Of a stretch of DNA of 64,000 nt, positions 10,196 to 22,024 are shown piece after piece. Positions within the stretch are counted from its first letter, which is position 1, and each line of letters begins with the position of its first letter. Below the pieces are notes generated by a model. The model saw nothing but the letters and a program-made list of their open reading frames with translations. It made no database searches and was not told the origin of the DNA. Where the stretch lies: contig NW_024467101.1 in NCBI RefSeq assembly GCF_017591425.1, positions 9,560,918 through 9,624,917 on the forward strand. The letters run 5' to 3'. The position numbers and the translations under genes were made by a program. The DNA comes from Ochotona curzoniae. Its lineage: Eukaryota > Chordata > Mammalia > Lagomorpha > Ochotonidae.

Positions 10196-10429
10196 AGCAT
10201 GCTTGCACACAACTCACTCAGAAAAGTCTGGAAGAAGTAACCTAAGACTGTGCAGGTGTTAATCAGGGGTAACATAAACAGAGAGAGCCCTCTTTTGTGT
10301 GGGGAACCTGCCTGCTCCCCGGCTCACTCAGGACATACAACTACTGTTCTTCGGTGCTTGCTGAATATTTCATGGCTATAATAAACCTGTCTTCTTTGCT
10401 CGGCTCCTGACATAAAACCCCCAACCTAG

Positions 10430-10590
10430 CCCACATCTGCAATTAGGCATTTCTGCTAAATATTAATAAAGGACAGGAGTGTTGTAGGGGGCTGGAAGCT
10501 TAGCCGTGTTGAACTTGTCAGGGTGGCTGTCGATGACTTTTTCTCTAGCTGTTTCGATGATCAATAGCTGTTGATTTCCACGACGAAAGA
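10430..10590. promoter_or_regulatory. Candidate intronic regulatory patch
   Basis: A repeat-free AT-rich sequence with TGCTAAATATTAATAAAGG-type content near 10452-10470 and TGATCAATAGCTGTTGATT near 10558-10575. It looks like conserved non-coding DNA, but no alignment supports this yet. Confidence 0.25.
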
Positions 10591-10591
10591 T

Positions 10592-10630
10592 TTATATATA
10601 CACACACACACACACACACACATATATATT
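10592..10630 (+). repeat. (TA)n(CA)n(TA)n compound microsatellite
   Basis: A CA repeat flanked on both sides by TATATA. Confidence 0.95.
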
Positions 10631-13600
10631 TCTTCTCTTCTTAGATCTATAAATACACACAACTTTGGCAGGTGAGAGGGCTTTCCTCATGGGTAGTTTG
10701 CTTTCCCATTCATTCATTTAGATTTCTTCGGAGGCCCCTTCGGACCGGAAATCAGGCACCATTAAAATGTACTTTCTTTTATTGCGACTTCGGGGTGGGG
10801 AGCGGCAGGCAGGGTTTGGCTCATCTGGTTTTCTCTGTTTGTCCATGCGATTCTATGATTCGTGGTACGGTTGTGTTTCGGTTTCCACTAAGAATCTTAC
10901 TAGATCCTGGTCCCAAGTTCCTGGATCCCTTCTCCTGATCGACAATGGGTGGGGCTGTCAACAGGTGGGGCGGGCCGGGTGGGATGAGGGCAGGACACAT
11001 GTTCCCTGCGTGCTAGGGAGAGCTGGAGTGTGTGATGGGGATGGCCCGGGGTCCCCTCCGCACACCCGTGTGCTGGCACAGTTGGCACCGTCGCTCGTGA
11101 CCGACCTGCTTCTCTCTGGCTGAGTGACAGGAATGTGGGATCGTGTTCTTGGCTCCGGGAGTGTTTAGGAGATAAATCGTCTTAGGAAGGAATATTGTAT
11201 TTACCTCTGTTTGATTCATTTTACAGATGAAAAGGCCGTGGCTTTGTATAATAGGATCAGATGTCGGAGAGAGGGGAGGCCGCCCAAACACATGGCAACA
11301 TGAAAGCACCAAATCCCAACAGCCACCTCCGACAGCGGGGCCCTCGTTCGATGTGGGGGGGGGGGATGTGCGGGGCAGGGTTGTCCCTGGGACGTGCAGC
11401 TCTGATCCTGGGCCTTGCTGCTTGTCTGTGTCTTAGCACCCTAGGCTGAGTCTGGGAGAGGCTGGAGGGGCCCCCACTTGGAGGTTTTGACTCGTGTCTG
11501 CCTGTTTTCGCTGTTTGTTTAGGGGTGTGTGTGTGACACCTATTTGTGGATGCATCTGGACTGGACAGAGTTGAGTGTGGGATGGGATGGCTTGTGGCAG
11601 AGAAGCTGATGTATGCCGCGAGGAGAGATGTTTGCAGCTTTTTCAAGTTTCTCACATGCCCGCAAGACCCAGGTGAGGCAGTCTAGGTCTAGGGACTGGG
11701 TGGGTAGGGATCCAGCTTGCAAACAGATGTCCCCCTTGCCCCAGGCCAGGAGTTGGTGTCAGGGCTGGGGGAGGCTACTTCCAAGGAGTAGCAAGCAGGA
11801 CCTCCCGCCCATCTTTCTTTCCAGTGTCTTGCGGCCTGTGGAGGAGTCATCCCTGGACCCCCCATCTGGCCCGCACACATGTGCACACACGTGTACACGC
11901 AGGCAGGCATGTGCAGAGCCAAACGTGTTTTTACGCAGTCGGGATGTTCTTGCTTAAGCTCCCCGCTAATCTGCTTTCTGAGCGACACGCAAAGCAAGGA
12001 GTTCAGGACTCCCGACTTGATGGTCTTGGCTGACAGGTTCTGATACCGTACAGGACCATGAAGGAGTGTGCTGGTCCTAAAAATAGAGGGAAGATTTTTG
12101 AAGATCCTAATTACAGAATCTCAATCTCTTCCCCTCCCCTCCTGGCCCCAGGGCCTCCTGGGCCGAGGCCGACTTTGATCTGTAGGCTTTCAGACGCACG
12201 CACGCATGGCGAGAGTTGAGCCCGAGTTTTATGCGTGAGCGTGGCGGTCTCTCTCTCTCTCTCCCTCTGGCCGACACCAGTTTCCTGGCCAGAGAGGGAT
12301 CTTTGAATCATTGCAACACTACTTCTCAGTTCTGCAAATTCCTTTCCCGTAGCGTCATCTTTTGGTACCAGTGATAGGGCCGGCTGGGACTGTGCTGGCA
12401 GCTCAACCGGCAGACCCCAGCGCAACGCCCCCCGCTTATGGTCCATCCCTTCCTCCCTCTCCCCTACCCCCAAAGACTAGAAGCAGGGCACCTCAAAGGA
12501 GGAGGAGGTGGCAGCGGGATCCTGGCTCAGTCTGTTCTCTGGGTTTCTCAACCCAAAGGTGGCACCCGATGGCTTCCCAGCTGTCACGTAGGTGACAGGG
12601 CTTCACATAGTCTCCCCTGTACCATCAGGGGGGAGGCGAGAAGGTACCTGTGTTTGCTTCTGGGGAAACTGCAACCGCAAAGGAGCAGATAGCCGAGCGG
12701 ATTTCGGTGTCCTGGGGGGAGGGCGACTCTGCATGGTTGCGGATGTGGTGGTGACACGGACCCAGGCCTAGCTTTGTGCGTGCCCATCATTGGTGCTGAA
12801 GTTCAGACAGCAAGCAGGATTTTGAACCAATCTCTCCCTGCTACCAACTACAACGGCCAGCTGTGCGCCCTCCCAGAGAAGGGGCACCAATAAGAGAAGC
12901 TGCCACAGAGTCCCGAGCCTGAACTTGACAAGGCCAGGGTGGAGTGGTGGGCAGGTGGGGAGGAGGGGGGGTGTGGCGTGGGTGCCTTGCTGAGTGAGGT
13001 CCCCCTCCTGGAGCACCCCCTCACCGCTGTTTCCTCTCAAAGTAGGATCAGGAAGTGAACCTCCTGGCTCTCGCGCGCGTGACTTTTTGCCAACTGCACG
13101 TACCTCCTCGCCCGTGCCCCTGCCCCCCAGTGCCCTTGAAACAGGAGGCAGTTGAGGTGAATGGGTGGGAGTACCATCGCTGAATGTTCCGGAAGGAACA
13201 TCTGAACCTGGTAGAACCAAGTCCCAATCTACACTTAGGTTCCTGGTGGTAGCATGAGGCAAGGCTTTGTAGTCTAATGCCCGAAGCCCGCAGCATTCAG
13301 GAACTCAAGTTGTTGCCCGCCTTGCCCAATGGGGAGAAGTGGCTGGAGATGGGCTTGATTGTGTGGATTGAAAATCTCCGTGTTTTTGAGATTTTCAAGA
13401 GTCTGCACTTAAAACTTAGGACCAAAAAAAACAAGGGGTACCTTGTTTGGTGTTTCTGGTTTTCTTTGGGGGGTGAGTTCCAGAGACTCGAAGTGGCCGT
13501 TACTGGGCAGACCATGCGCACACATCCTCGGCTTCCTGCTCTGTGGGTCAGGCCAGGACAAGGGGTCATGCAGCACCCTCTTCTGAGGGGATGCTGTCCT

Positions 13601-14668
13601 GTGATGCCCTTGGCCTTGTGGGATGACTAGCAGTGTCCACCAGGAGCGAGACTCCTCTTGACTTGAGAAGTGGGGTACGGGCTTGCCCTCCCCGAGACTC
13701 CTCAAAGCTGTTTCTTGTATTAGCCTGAGCTGAGGAGCTATTGAGGAGAAGGACGCCATGGGCTCAGTCCCTGCCCTTTTCTGGACTCTTGGAAAAAAGC
13801 CCTGGATCATTCGAGTCCGATGCGGACTCCCTGCCCCAGCTGGCCAGCAGCCAGAAGGCTGAGGCAGAAACACCACCAACTAGAAATCAGAATGGAAATT
13901 GGGGTGCAGCTTCTTTTTCTTGGGCGTGAGGGACGGATGGGACCCTGAGACATGAGTTTGTATAAGTTGGAAAGCTGTTTGGAGTTCAAGTGTGGAAAAT
14001 AATTTCTAACTGTAAAGTTACCAGAATGCTATCTTTTGAGCAAGGCTGATGGTGCGGGGCGGGGAGGTGGGAGTGTGTGTCGCGGGGGAGAAGTAGGGGA
14101 CCCTGTCGGCAGGTATAACAAAGGACAGAAAGTTCTTGGCTGGGAATCCCCCTCCTGGGTTTGGAGCGCCACAACGGCCACAGGTTGGCAGGGGGGAACA
14201 GGCGTGGGAGGCCCTGGATGACCACGCCATGGGCCTGTTAGCAATCAGGGCTCATTTTCATGTCATTCCTAACCCCAGGCGGGCACACGGCATGGCGCGC
14301 GGGTGCTGGGTGAGCTCAGGGTCTGTGAGAGGAGCCGGCCCCACGTGGCCTGCTGCAGCGGAAAGATGGTTTCTCTTTAGGACCCTACAGAGGGGGTCCC
14401 TCCTCACCCCGGAGGCTCCCCTGCCCAGGCCCTCCTGAGCTCCTCCAGAAGCAGCTCCAGGCAGCACCCACGGGTTTCTAGAAGCTTAAGACTTCTAGAT
14501 TTTTCCTTTCTGTTCAGTGGCAGGTAAAAAGGGGGAGCCCCAAGTCAGTGAAGAATTCAGCAAGAGGGAGACTTCCCCGGCTTGGGATCCACTGAGTACA
14601 TAGAGAAGCTGGGGAGTCACCGTTGCCCTCACCACCTTCCCCACAAGCTGGCCACTGAAGCCCCCCTT

Positions 14669-14700
14669 ACACACACACTCACACACACACACACACACAC
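14669..14700 (+). repeat. (CA)n microsatellite
   Basis: CA repeat with one CT interruption. Confidence 0.95.
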
Positions 14701-14826
14701 GATGCTTTTGTTGCCTGGCTTACTTGGCTAAAAACAAATTGCCCATTTGCATCGCCTGCAGCATGATGCTGGCTGCCTCACATTTTAAGAAAAAGAGTTC
14801 TGTGGGCCAAGATGTGGCTTTAAAAA

Positions 14827-14850
14827 ATATATATATATATATATATATAT
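14827..14850 (+). repeat. (AT)12 microsatellite
   Basis: Uninterrupted AT alternation that could extrude a cruciform. Confidence 0.95.
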
Positions 14851-15099
14851 GATCTTCAGCCCACAACCATTATTCCTACAACTGTTTGGGCATTGAGTGT
14901 TGGGTGTCTTTTGTCAGTTTCTCACCTGCCGATGTACAGGATACACCTGTTCACGTGACAGGGGTGGGTGGTGGGGCGGGGGAGAGCCTCCTTCCAAATC
15001 TTGTCGCAAACTAGAAAAACTCTTCATCCTTCCCGAGTAGGTTCTCATGGGCCGTTCTGTGGACCGTGCAGCTGGGAGCGGAATTTTATTGATCCTCCT

Positions 15100-15240
15100 C
15101 GTGGTCAATTTTGGCCAAATTTGTAATCCCGTTAGCCCTTGCCCAGGGGGTGGGGTGTTGATGAATGCTGTGGTACATTTCTCTCTTTGGGGTCAATCTC
15201 GTTAATAAGCAATTATTGTATGCTCAGTGTGGGAGAGGTA
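15100..15240. promoter_or_regulatory. Candidate intronic regulatory patch with palindromic SOX/CAAT core
   Basis: GTTAATAAGC is followed by CAATTATTG (15210-15218), a perfect palindrome resembling paired SOX or homeodomain sites. The upstream part (15110-15140) is AT-rich and repeat-free. Confidence 0.3.
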
Positions 15241-15520
15241 TTCTGCAAGGATTAGCGTGTGTGTGTGAGAGAGAGACAGAACATTCATGGGGCCCTTGGC
15301 TGTCATAGAATAATGTCCCCCCGGGTCGGTTCCCATCATCTTTCTGGGACAGGAAGGGGGCTTCAGCTGTCACTTCATAAACCCGACTCACAGAGTGTGG
15401 TGTTCTTGGGTGCTGGGAGGCAAGGGACGGTGTGGACAGGCGGCTTTTTCCTGCTTTGGAATGCCTGCTACCTTGCTTGGTGGTGGTAGTGGTGGTGGCG
15501 GTATTGATGGTGGGACATAC

Positions 15521-15552
15521 GTGTGTATGTATGTGTGTGTGTGTGTGTGTGT
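15521..15552 (+). repeat. (GT)n/(GTAT)n microsatellite
   Basis: GTGTATGTAT followed by a pure GT run. Confidence 0.95.
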
Positions 15553-17051
15553 AACTTGCACAAAAACGTATGCCTGACTGCCGGAGAAGGAAGAAAAAAA
15601 GTCCTCCAAAAGTTGCAGAAAGAAAACAAAACAAACCCAAAACACTGGCTTGGCCCTTGGGCCTTTTTTGAATGCTGACTGCTCAAGCAGGGAGCAGGTG
15701 TCATGGTGGGGCACTCCCAGGGCTTCTTGGAGCACCCCCTTTCCATGGAGGGCTCCCCAACAGCCTTTCCAGGCTGCCAATTGTAGCCCCTTTCAGGAAC
15801 CACCGCCAGCTAGCTGCTGTGGCCCAGAGCGGGGTTCCCTGTGCGATCAGTCCCATTTCCCTCTGCCGTGTCTCCTTATGCGTCTGTGTGTGCGTGACTT
15901 ACACCTGTCCAGTGCCCGCTCTGCACAGCCCGGAGGGCCCTGGCGGAGTCGATTCTTCTCTGAGCCGGCCTGGGAGGATTCCGAGGTGCCTGGGAAACAG
16001 GCATTGGGAACAAAAAAGATGCGATTTATTTTTATGTGGGCCCGTTAAAGCCTAATGGGGGTTGGTGTCTGGACTTAACACTAAAGAGTGTCTTTAGCGA
16101 ACCCCTAAAAACCGGAGTCATGTCTGGTCATTACAACACCCCCAGCCAGGCTCCTAAATCTTCCAGATGCATGTCTGGGTGATGGTGGTGCTTGGGGGTG
16201 ACTGGCAAGCAGGACATACCTGTTGCCTGGATGGCCTATCATTATGATAGTTCTGGACTTGGGCAGGATTTATGGACTAGCCAGTTCTGGGACAGAGCTA
16301 CCCAAGGCTTTCTGCTGCCTGCTGGCAGGGGCCTCACCAGTGCCCCCAACCGCCACTCCCCAACACGCACTCCGACATCCATCCCAGCCCCTGCATTTCC
16401 TTAATGAATTAATTGAGCTCCCGGCATTTGGTATTAAGTAAGTAGTTATTTGGGGAATCCCAGAGAGAAAACGTTGGAAGACTTTTTTTTGTTGTTGTTG
16501 TTGTTTCTATAACTTTTTTGGTGAAAATAACAAACTGTACGTTTTTGAATTTGGGGACACGTTGGCATCCGGGCACACAACATTTCGGGGTACAGTGCTA
16601 TCTATGGGTGCGACGTGGCCACAGCCGCGCCTGTGTGTTCGCTCCTTACGGGAGAATGTTTTTTTCCACGGTGGCGAGCAGCAGGGCTCGCTGGCCAAGG
16701 CGCTGAGTCCGACTGCGCTTGCTTTTCAAACGGAGAGACTTGGTTTAATGGGAAAATAGCATAGGGCTCTCTTGGTGTGTTTGTGTTAGCATTTAAAAAT
16801 AGCTTGTTTTTAGATTCCCGATGTCAGCCTTTCCCTGTTTGCTGGCTGGATGGGTATCCGTGTATGCGTGTACACACACGTGTGTTTGCGTGTCTACATG
16901 CGTGTGCGTGAAGCAACTCCAACAGGCGCAGCCCCGTAAGACAGCGCTCGGAAAGTTTGAGGAAAGCGAAATGAAAAGAGGCTTTCCCTGTTGCAGGAAC
17001 CTTTGAAATGCATGTAGGTTTGTGTAACACACATAACTGTGTGTACGCTTG

Positions 17052-17053
<2 letters not shown>

Positions 17054-17085
<32 letters not shown>
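17054..17085 (+). repeat. (CA)16 microsatellite
   Basis: Uninterrupted CA repeat. Confidence 0.95.
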
Positions 17086-17087
<2 letters not shown>

Positions 17088-17489
17088 CTGCCAAGCATTT
17101 GTGCGAATTTTGTGTCATGGAAAAACAAAAAAAAGAGGTACCTTTTTAAGGAGATGTTCTGAACCCCCTTAAACTTGTCTCTGAATTCCACTTGCCCCCA
17201 ACTTTGGGAAGTACCCCGGGGATGTAGTGATTGGTTACCCTTGCACGGATAAAAAGTGTGTTTGTTTGGAGATTGAAATCAGCAAACCCCTGCCCCAGCA
17301 GTATCGATCTTTTTTTCTTAAAAACAAAACAAAACAAAAAAAACCGAAAAACAAAAATCAGGACCCGGGCTTGTGTATTTGCGGAGGGCCCTGTTGGAGC
17401 TGGTTTTCGGCGGGGTGTGTGAATCTTGTGTGTTGGAGGCACCGAGGGCCACCCGCAGCCCCGAGGCCCCCGCTGAGGGTCGCAGAGAG

Positions 17490-17700
17490 GCGGAGGAGAT
17501 TGTCAATGGCTTATGCAGAAAAACCATTTAGATAAAAATGCAATTTTCCCTCCTGAGCAGAGTGCTAGGATTTAATAGCAGATTCTTTCTAAATGGATAT
17601 TTTGATATTATATTTTTTCCCCCTAATGAAATTCTTTTCCCAAACAGGAGCATGTTCTCTTTTTAAACTTTTGTGTGCAACTGATCTGTGGGTTTTTTAA
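17490..17700. promoter_or_regulatory. Candidate conserved intronic element, AT-rich
   Basis: About 200 bp without repeats, starting with ATTGTCAATGG (about 17499-17509, SOX/PBX-like) and followed by several homeobox-like TAAAAATGC, TTTAATAG and CTAATGAA stretches. It abuts GC-rich sequence, so the composition change is abrupt. Confidence 0.35.
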
Positions 17701-18307
17701 GCCCACGGAAAAAATAAAAAAAAAACCCGTGTCCCAGCTTGCAAAGGGGGGCTCCGTCTCCACCTTGGTCCGTCCGGTGTCTTGGACGTTTGCGGGTCAG
17801 GGCGCGGCGGCTCCGTCTGCTGATGGCTCCCGTAAAAGCGGCATTTCAATTTGTCTTTCCTTCTCGCTGGGCAACTTCGGGTGGGTTGGGTTTGGTGGGT
17901 TTTGTCAACCAAGAGAAGCTGCTCCTGAAATCTGAGCCGTTCGTGGTGACCTCCAGTCTCAGGGCATCTCCCATGATCCTCTTGGTATGGCCTCCTCCCT
18001 CTGACTGGTGGGAGACAGCCAGGGGTTGGGGGTGCGGGGAGGCCCAGGTGCCTGCCCTGCCCTGCCCAGTGGCTTTGTGTGACAGACAAGGGGGTGGGGT
18101 GGGGAGTGGGGGAAGGGGCTCTTTGCAGCTCCCGTTTCTCCCGGCAGGGCCTGCCCGTGGAGGAGCCATTTGGGGACCAGGGCAGGCTCACCTCTGTCTG
18201 GAAGGCCAGCTTCACGCACAGTGGCTAACGCCTATGCGGATGGCAAGTGCCCGTGGCTCTGGCTGCCACTGTGGGCCAGCGTCTGCTGGCCCAGTTTTCT
18301 TTGCCCG

Positions 18308-18347
<40 letters not shown>

Positions 18348-18360
18348 CTGTGTGTATGTG
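18308..18360 (+). repeat. (TG)n(CG)n microsatellite
   Basis: A TG run passes into CGCGCG and back to TG. Alternating purine-pyrimidine of this kind favours Z-DNA. Confidence 0.95.
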
Positions 18361-18567
18361 GTCTGGCCTTGGCTGTTGAGTCCAGACTGACAAGTGTGGG
18401 TGTAGTCTGGAATCGCATGCCTGAAGCTTTCTCGGTCACCACCATGGCACGGTGGAGAGTGGGGAGTTTGGGTAAAAACAACAAACAAACAAACAAAGAA
18501 CTAAGTTTGGAGGGGTTGGGGTGACAAGTGCTTGATTTCATGATAAAGATACAGTCCCCGTCGGAGC

Positions 18568-18786
18568 GCCCAGGCCCAGTCCTGGCTCTGCCTTCCTGTT
18601 GCTGCTCAGCAGAGGATGACTCAGGTCCTTGGGTCCCTGCCACCCACATGGAAGACCCGGATGGAGATCCAGAGCCCAGGCTTTGGCCTGGTCCAGCCCT
18701 GGCTGCTGTGGGCATTTGAAAAGTGAACCAGTGGAGGGAAGATACTTTCTCTCTCTTTCTCTGCCTTTTAGGTAAAGTGGAAAAAA
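18568..18786 (+). mobile_element. Old C-type SINE fragment, plus strand
   Basis: Degraded copy retaining GGTCCCTGCCACCCACATGG, GCCTGGTCCAGCCCTGGCTG and GAACCAGTGGAGGGAAGAT. The tRNA-related head is missing. It is the only sense-oriented SINE found in the intron. Confidence 0.7.
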
Positions 18787-19244
18787 CCAGATTCTAGGGT
18801 GGCAAGTACCTTCTCCTACTTTTGTTTTCTTTCTCTATGTTTTTGCCAGCCTTGAGACCTAAAGCCCAGAGAGGGCAGGCAACGCCACCAAGGCCACACA
18901 GCACAGGCACCGAATGGACCACCTGGCGCAGGGAAGCCTTAGGTGTCCCTACCTACTTCTGGAACCTCCTCCTCCTCTGAGGTGGAGGGGGTGGGCACTG
19001 GGCGCTGATTCTGCCCGGCCAAGCCTTGTGCATGGCCAGAGCTGGAGCTTCTAAAACCAGGCGTTTCCAAATCTTTCTATAGACAGCACCTGGTGCCAGC
19101 TGCCCTGGCCTGGAGGTGCACAGCACCTAGGACGTGGGCTTGACCTTGACGGACCTTCCTTAGCATTGGGTCCCTGGGCCTAACATTTCATCTTGTCAGT
19201 TGTGTGATTCATAGAGGGGGCTCTGAGGATGGCACAGAATGAGT

Positions 19245-19310
19245 TCAGCTAGCTGTGTGATCCTCGGCAGCTTGCTTGACCTCTCTGTGTCTCTGCAGCT
19301 AGGGACGGGG
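19245..19310 (+). repeat. MIR-like ancient SINE fragment
   Basis: AGCTAGCTGTGTGATCCTCG followed by GACCTCTCTGTGTCTC resembles the MIR core (tagctgtgtgaccttgggca ... cctctctgtgcctc). Confidence 0.5.
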
Positions 19311-19734
19311 AGGAACCAGCAGGTTCATCAGCCTGCACGCTGACATTCGGAGGAAGTGGGGCAACAGCGGCTTGTATGCATCACCTGCTACCTGCCAGGT
19401 ACTTTGTAGGCAGTGCAGCTTAGACCCATCTTAGGGATGGGGAGATTGAGGCACAGAAGGGAGCTATACCAGGCTGTGTTGCAGCTGCTGGGCATGGGAC
19501 CCGCTCTTGGGACAACCCAGTAAACATCACTGAGTCACCCCAAGACACGATGGGCGGGAAGCCTTAGAGCCTTGGGGCTGGCGTGTGGCCGTGGAGGGTG
19601 GAGGGATGAGGTGGATGCAGATCCGGTCCACGTCGGTATGGGGAGACTCGGTGCAGATGAGGGGGTAGCAGTCCTAGGATGGTCGGGCCCCAGTTGCTGG
19701 TGGTGGCTACACCGCGAGTTCTGGTGGTGGGGGA

Positions 19735-19850
19735 TTGAGTTCAGGCAGGCCTGGGTTCCATCTCAACGGTGCCTCTTCTGTACTGGGTGACCTGAAACAT
19801 GTGGTTCTGCCTCTCTGGGCCTCCGTGGCTCCATTTGCAACACGGACTTC
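19735..19850 (+). repeat. MIR-like ancient SINE fragment
   Basis: Diverged copy with CAGGCCTGGGTTCCATCTC, then TGGGTGACCTGAAAC and CTCTCTGGGCCTCCGTGGC. Confidence 0.45.
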
Positions 19851-20202
19851 ATTCTGCTTGTGTGGAACTCCAGTAGCCAGCTGATGTCTGCTGATGAAAC
19901 GGGGGTGATCCTCAGCCCAGTCCCAGCTGCCGCGGGAGTTTCAGGGTCTCGAGAGTGACAAACTGGTGGTCCTCAGGCTTGGCCGTGCGCCCAGGGGGCT
20001 ACTTGGCCATCATGACAGCGGGCAGAGGGGCTGGTGAGTCTGCCACGTCACCCCCCTCACTGCCCGTTGTAGCTCCCCCGGCAAACCCTGCCGCTGCAGC
20101 CGTGAGTGCTTAACTCCAGAAAGTGAGTAACTGTCACGGACAAATTTAGTGTAAGACTCAAAATCTGGCACTAGGATCAGGCGCAAAAAGGCTTGCACAT
20201 GT

Positions 20203-20482
20203 GTTTATTAATGATGTAAATGTTCCTTATTTGAAAGACAGAGGGAGAGGTCTTCCATTCTCAGCCAGGGCTGAGCTGGCTGAGGCCAGGGACCTGGAGC
20301 TCCATCCAGGTCTCCCATGGAAGTGGCAGCGTCCCAGGTCCTTGTGCTGTCACCTGCTGCCTGCCAGGGTGCCCATCAGCAGGGATGCTGGAATGTAGGA
20401 TCTGAACCTCGGGCACTCCCGATGTGGAATGTGAGTGTCCGAGGTGGCTGCTGAACTGCCACGCTCAACACCTGTCCTGGCC
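20203..20482 (-). mobile_element. Old C-type SINE, minus strand
   Basis: Recognised by TTATTTGAAAGACAGAGGGA, CCATCCAGGTCTCCCATGG, CACCTGCTGCCTGCCAGGG and CAGCAGGGATGCTGGAA. It is substantially diverged from the young subfamily. Confidence 0.75.
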
Positions 20483-21980
20483 CGTTCTTTTTATTCAACA
20501 ACCGTGTGTCAAGCACGTACCCCCAAGGTGATGCTGTCGTGAGGGGCTGGGAGGGGCGAGGGTCAGAGAGATGAAAGCCCCTGTCGTCCTAGGGGAGGGG
20601 ACGGGCTGCTGGACAAACAGCAAACAAGAGCAGGTGGAGGAGTGGGCAGAGAATGAGACGTAGACTGGCCCACGGGGGGCACGTGGAGAGGGGGTGTCGC
20701 AGTGCAACTGAGAGCCCAGTGACGAGATGGAGCCGGCAGGGGTGGAGGGCGCTGATGTCTGTTGACTGGCACGGTGTGCATACTCTTGCCATGGTCCATG
20801 GCACCAAAGCTGTGTCAGCCGTGTCGCTGCTTACGAAATCCCTGGGTCTTTGGCAATGGGCTTCCACGCCCTGGAGGCGGCTGCCTGTCAGGCTCTGCCA
20901 GAAGGGATACTAAGAGGGGTGGGATCCAGGATGGGAGCGGGGGCGCGGGGGGGGGGGGTGGCAACAAGTGCGAGGGCAGGACTGAGCTAGCCCATTCCAG
21001 GAACCAGGAGGGGCGTGACAGGCAGCCCCCACTCTTCTCCCTTGCCCCCCGCCCCAGCCACTTAGGAGTTAGGGGTGTGGTCAGTTAAGCAGAGGGGGAG
21101 AATCTTCTGAGTGTGGCTTGGCTGGCAGGGGAGTGAGGATCTGGCTGCGACAGCCCAAGGCAGGTGTGCAGGAAACCAGGGCTGCGTTGGAGCCCACGAC
21201 ACCTGCGTATTTCCCTTCCCTGGTGTCCCCGGCCCCTATGAGGGAAGCCCAGATGTGTAGGGCAGTGGTCAGGGAGCTTCCGATTCCCTCTTTGTGCCCT
21301 AGGCCACCTCAACCACAAAGCAAAGCCCAGCCGAGGAGGGGGCACTTCTGTGGATGAGTTGGATCTGGCATGTACCTCGTAGCTTCAAAAATTACTCCCT
21401 GACTGTCTGAGTAGCCCATCTTCACGGGCCCCCAATTCTGGAGTCCCCTGTTCTGTCAAGTCCCATTTTATGGAGGAGAAAATTGAGGCCCAGACAAGCA
21501 GAGAGGCCTGCCTGAGGTCGCTGAGAGGGACCAACAGCCCCATTTCCACAGATAGATGCTCAAGAGAAGAATCAAAGCAACTTAGGTCAGGGGCTGTTTA
21601 AAGTCTTTCCCATGGATAGAGGAGCGGGGTAGGAGCCCTTGGTGGTCTTTGGATGAGCCTCTGTTTGCCTGTCTGTGCAGTGGGTCAGTTTTGCTATCTG
21701 TGAGGACCCGTGCATGGGCACAGGGGATGGGGGTGGGAGTTGGGGTTTTGTTGTCCTCATCCCAGAACTGGGACAGGGTGGTGGCAGTAAGGGCTTCGTC
21801 CAGTGACAGCATTGAGGTCACGTTGAGGTTGCATCCACACCTGGTGCCTTTAGCCCTTGGGACCTAGAAGGGGGTGATGGGTCACCCTGGTTTAGGGTCA
21901 AGGGTGCCTCTCTCAATGGTGGGCTCTTCCTTTTGGTAAGAATTGCTCTGAGTCAGGTCAGCGTGTCCTTCTGCGGTGGG

Positions 21981-22024
21981 CCGTGCTTGCCGTGAGGAGC
22001 AGCCGTGCTTGCCGTGGGGACCAG
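21981..22024 (+). repeat. 22-bp tandem duplication
   Basis: Units 21981-22002 and 22003-22024 match at 20 of 22 positions. Each contains CCGTGCTTGCCGTG. Confidence 0.9.

Larger units (their letters stand above)
9426..18567. other. Intron segment without genes or SINEs
   Basis: More than 9 kb with no SINE-like sequence that I recognise. It carries CA/TG and TA microsatellites (listed separately), three AATAAA motifs (9895, 10380, 10463) and several AT-rich patches of possible regulatory character. No coding signal is convincing. Confidence 0.65.
18787..20202. other. Intron segment with old MIR-like fragments
   Basis: Contains MIR-like pieces (about 18840-18925 minus, 19245-19310 plus, 19735-19850 plus) within otherwise unremarkable unique sequence. 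No gene seen. Confidence 0.5.

Noticed and set aside
17739..18524. 261-codon + strand frame in the intron
   Set aside because: It runs through a TG microsatellite (Cys/Val alternation) and has no conserved character.
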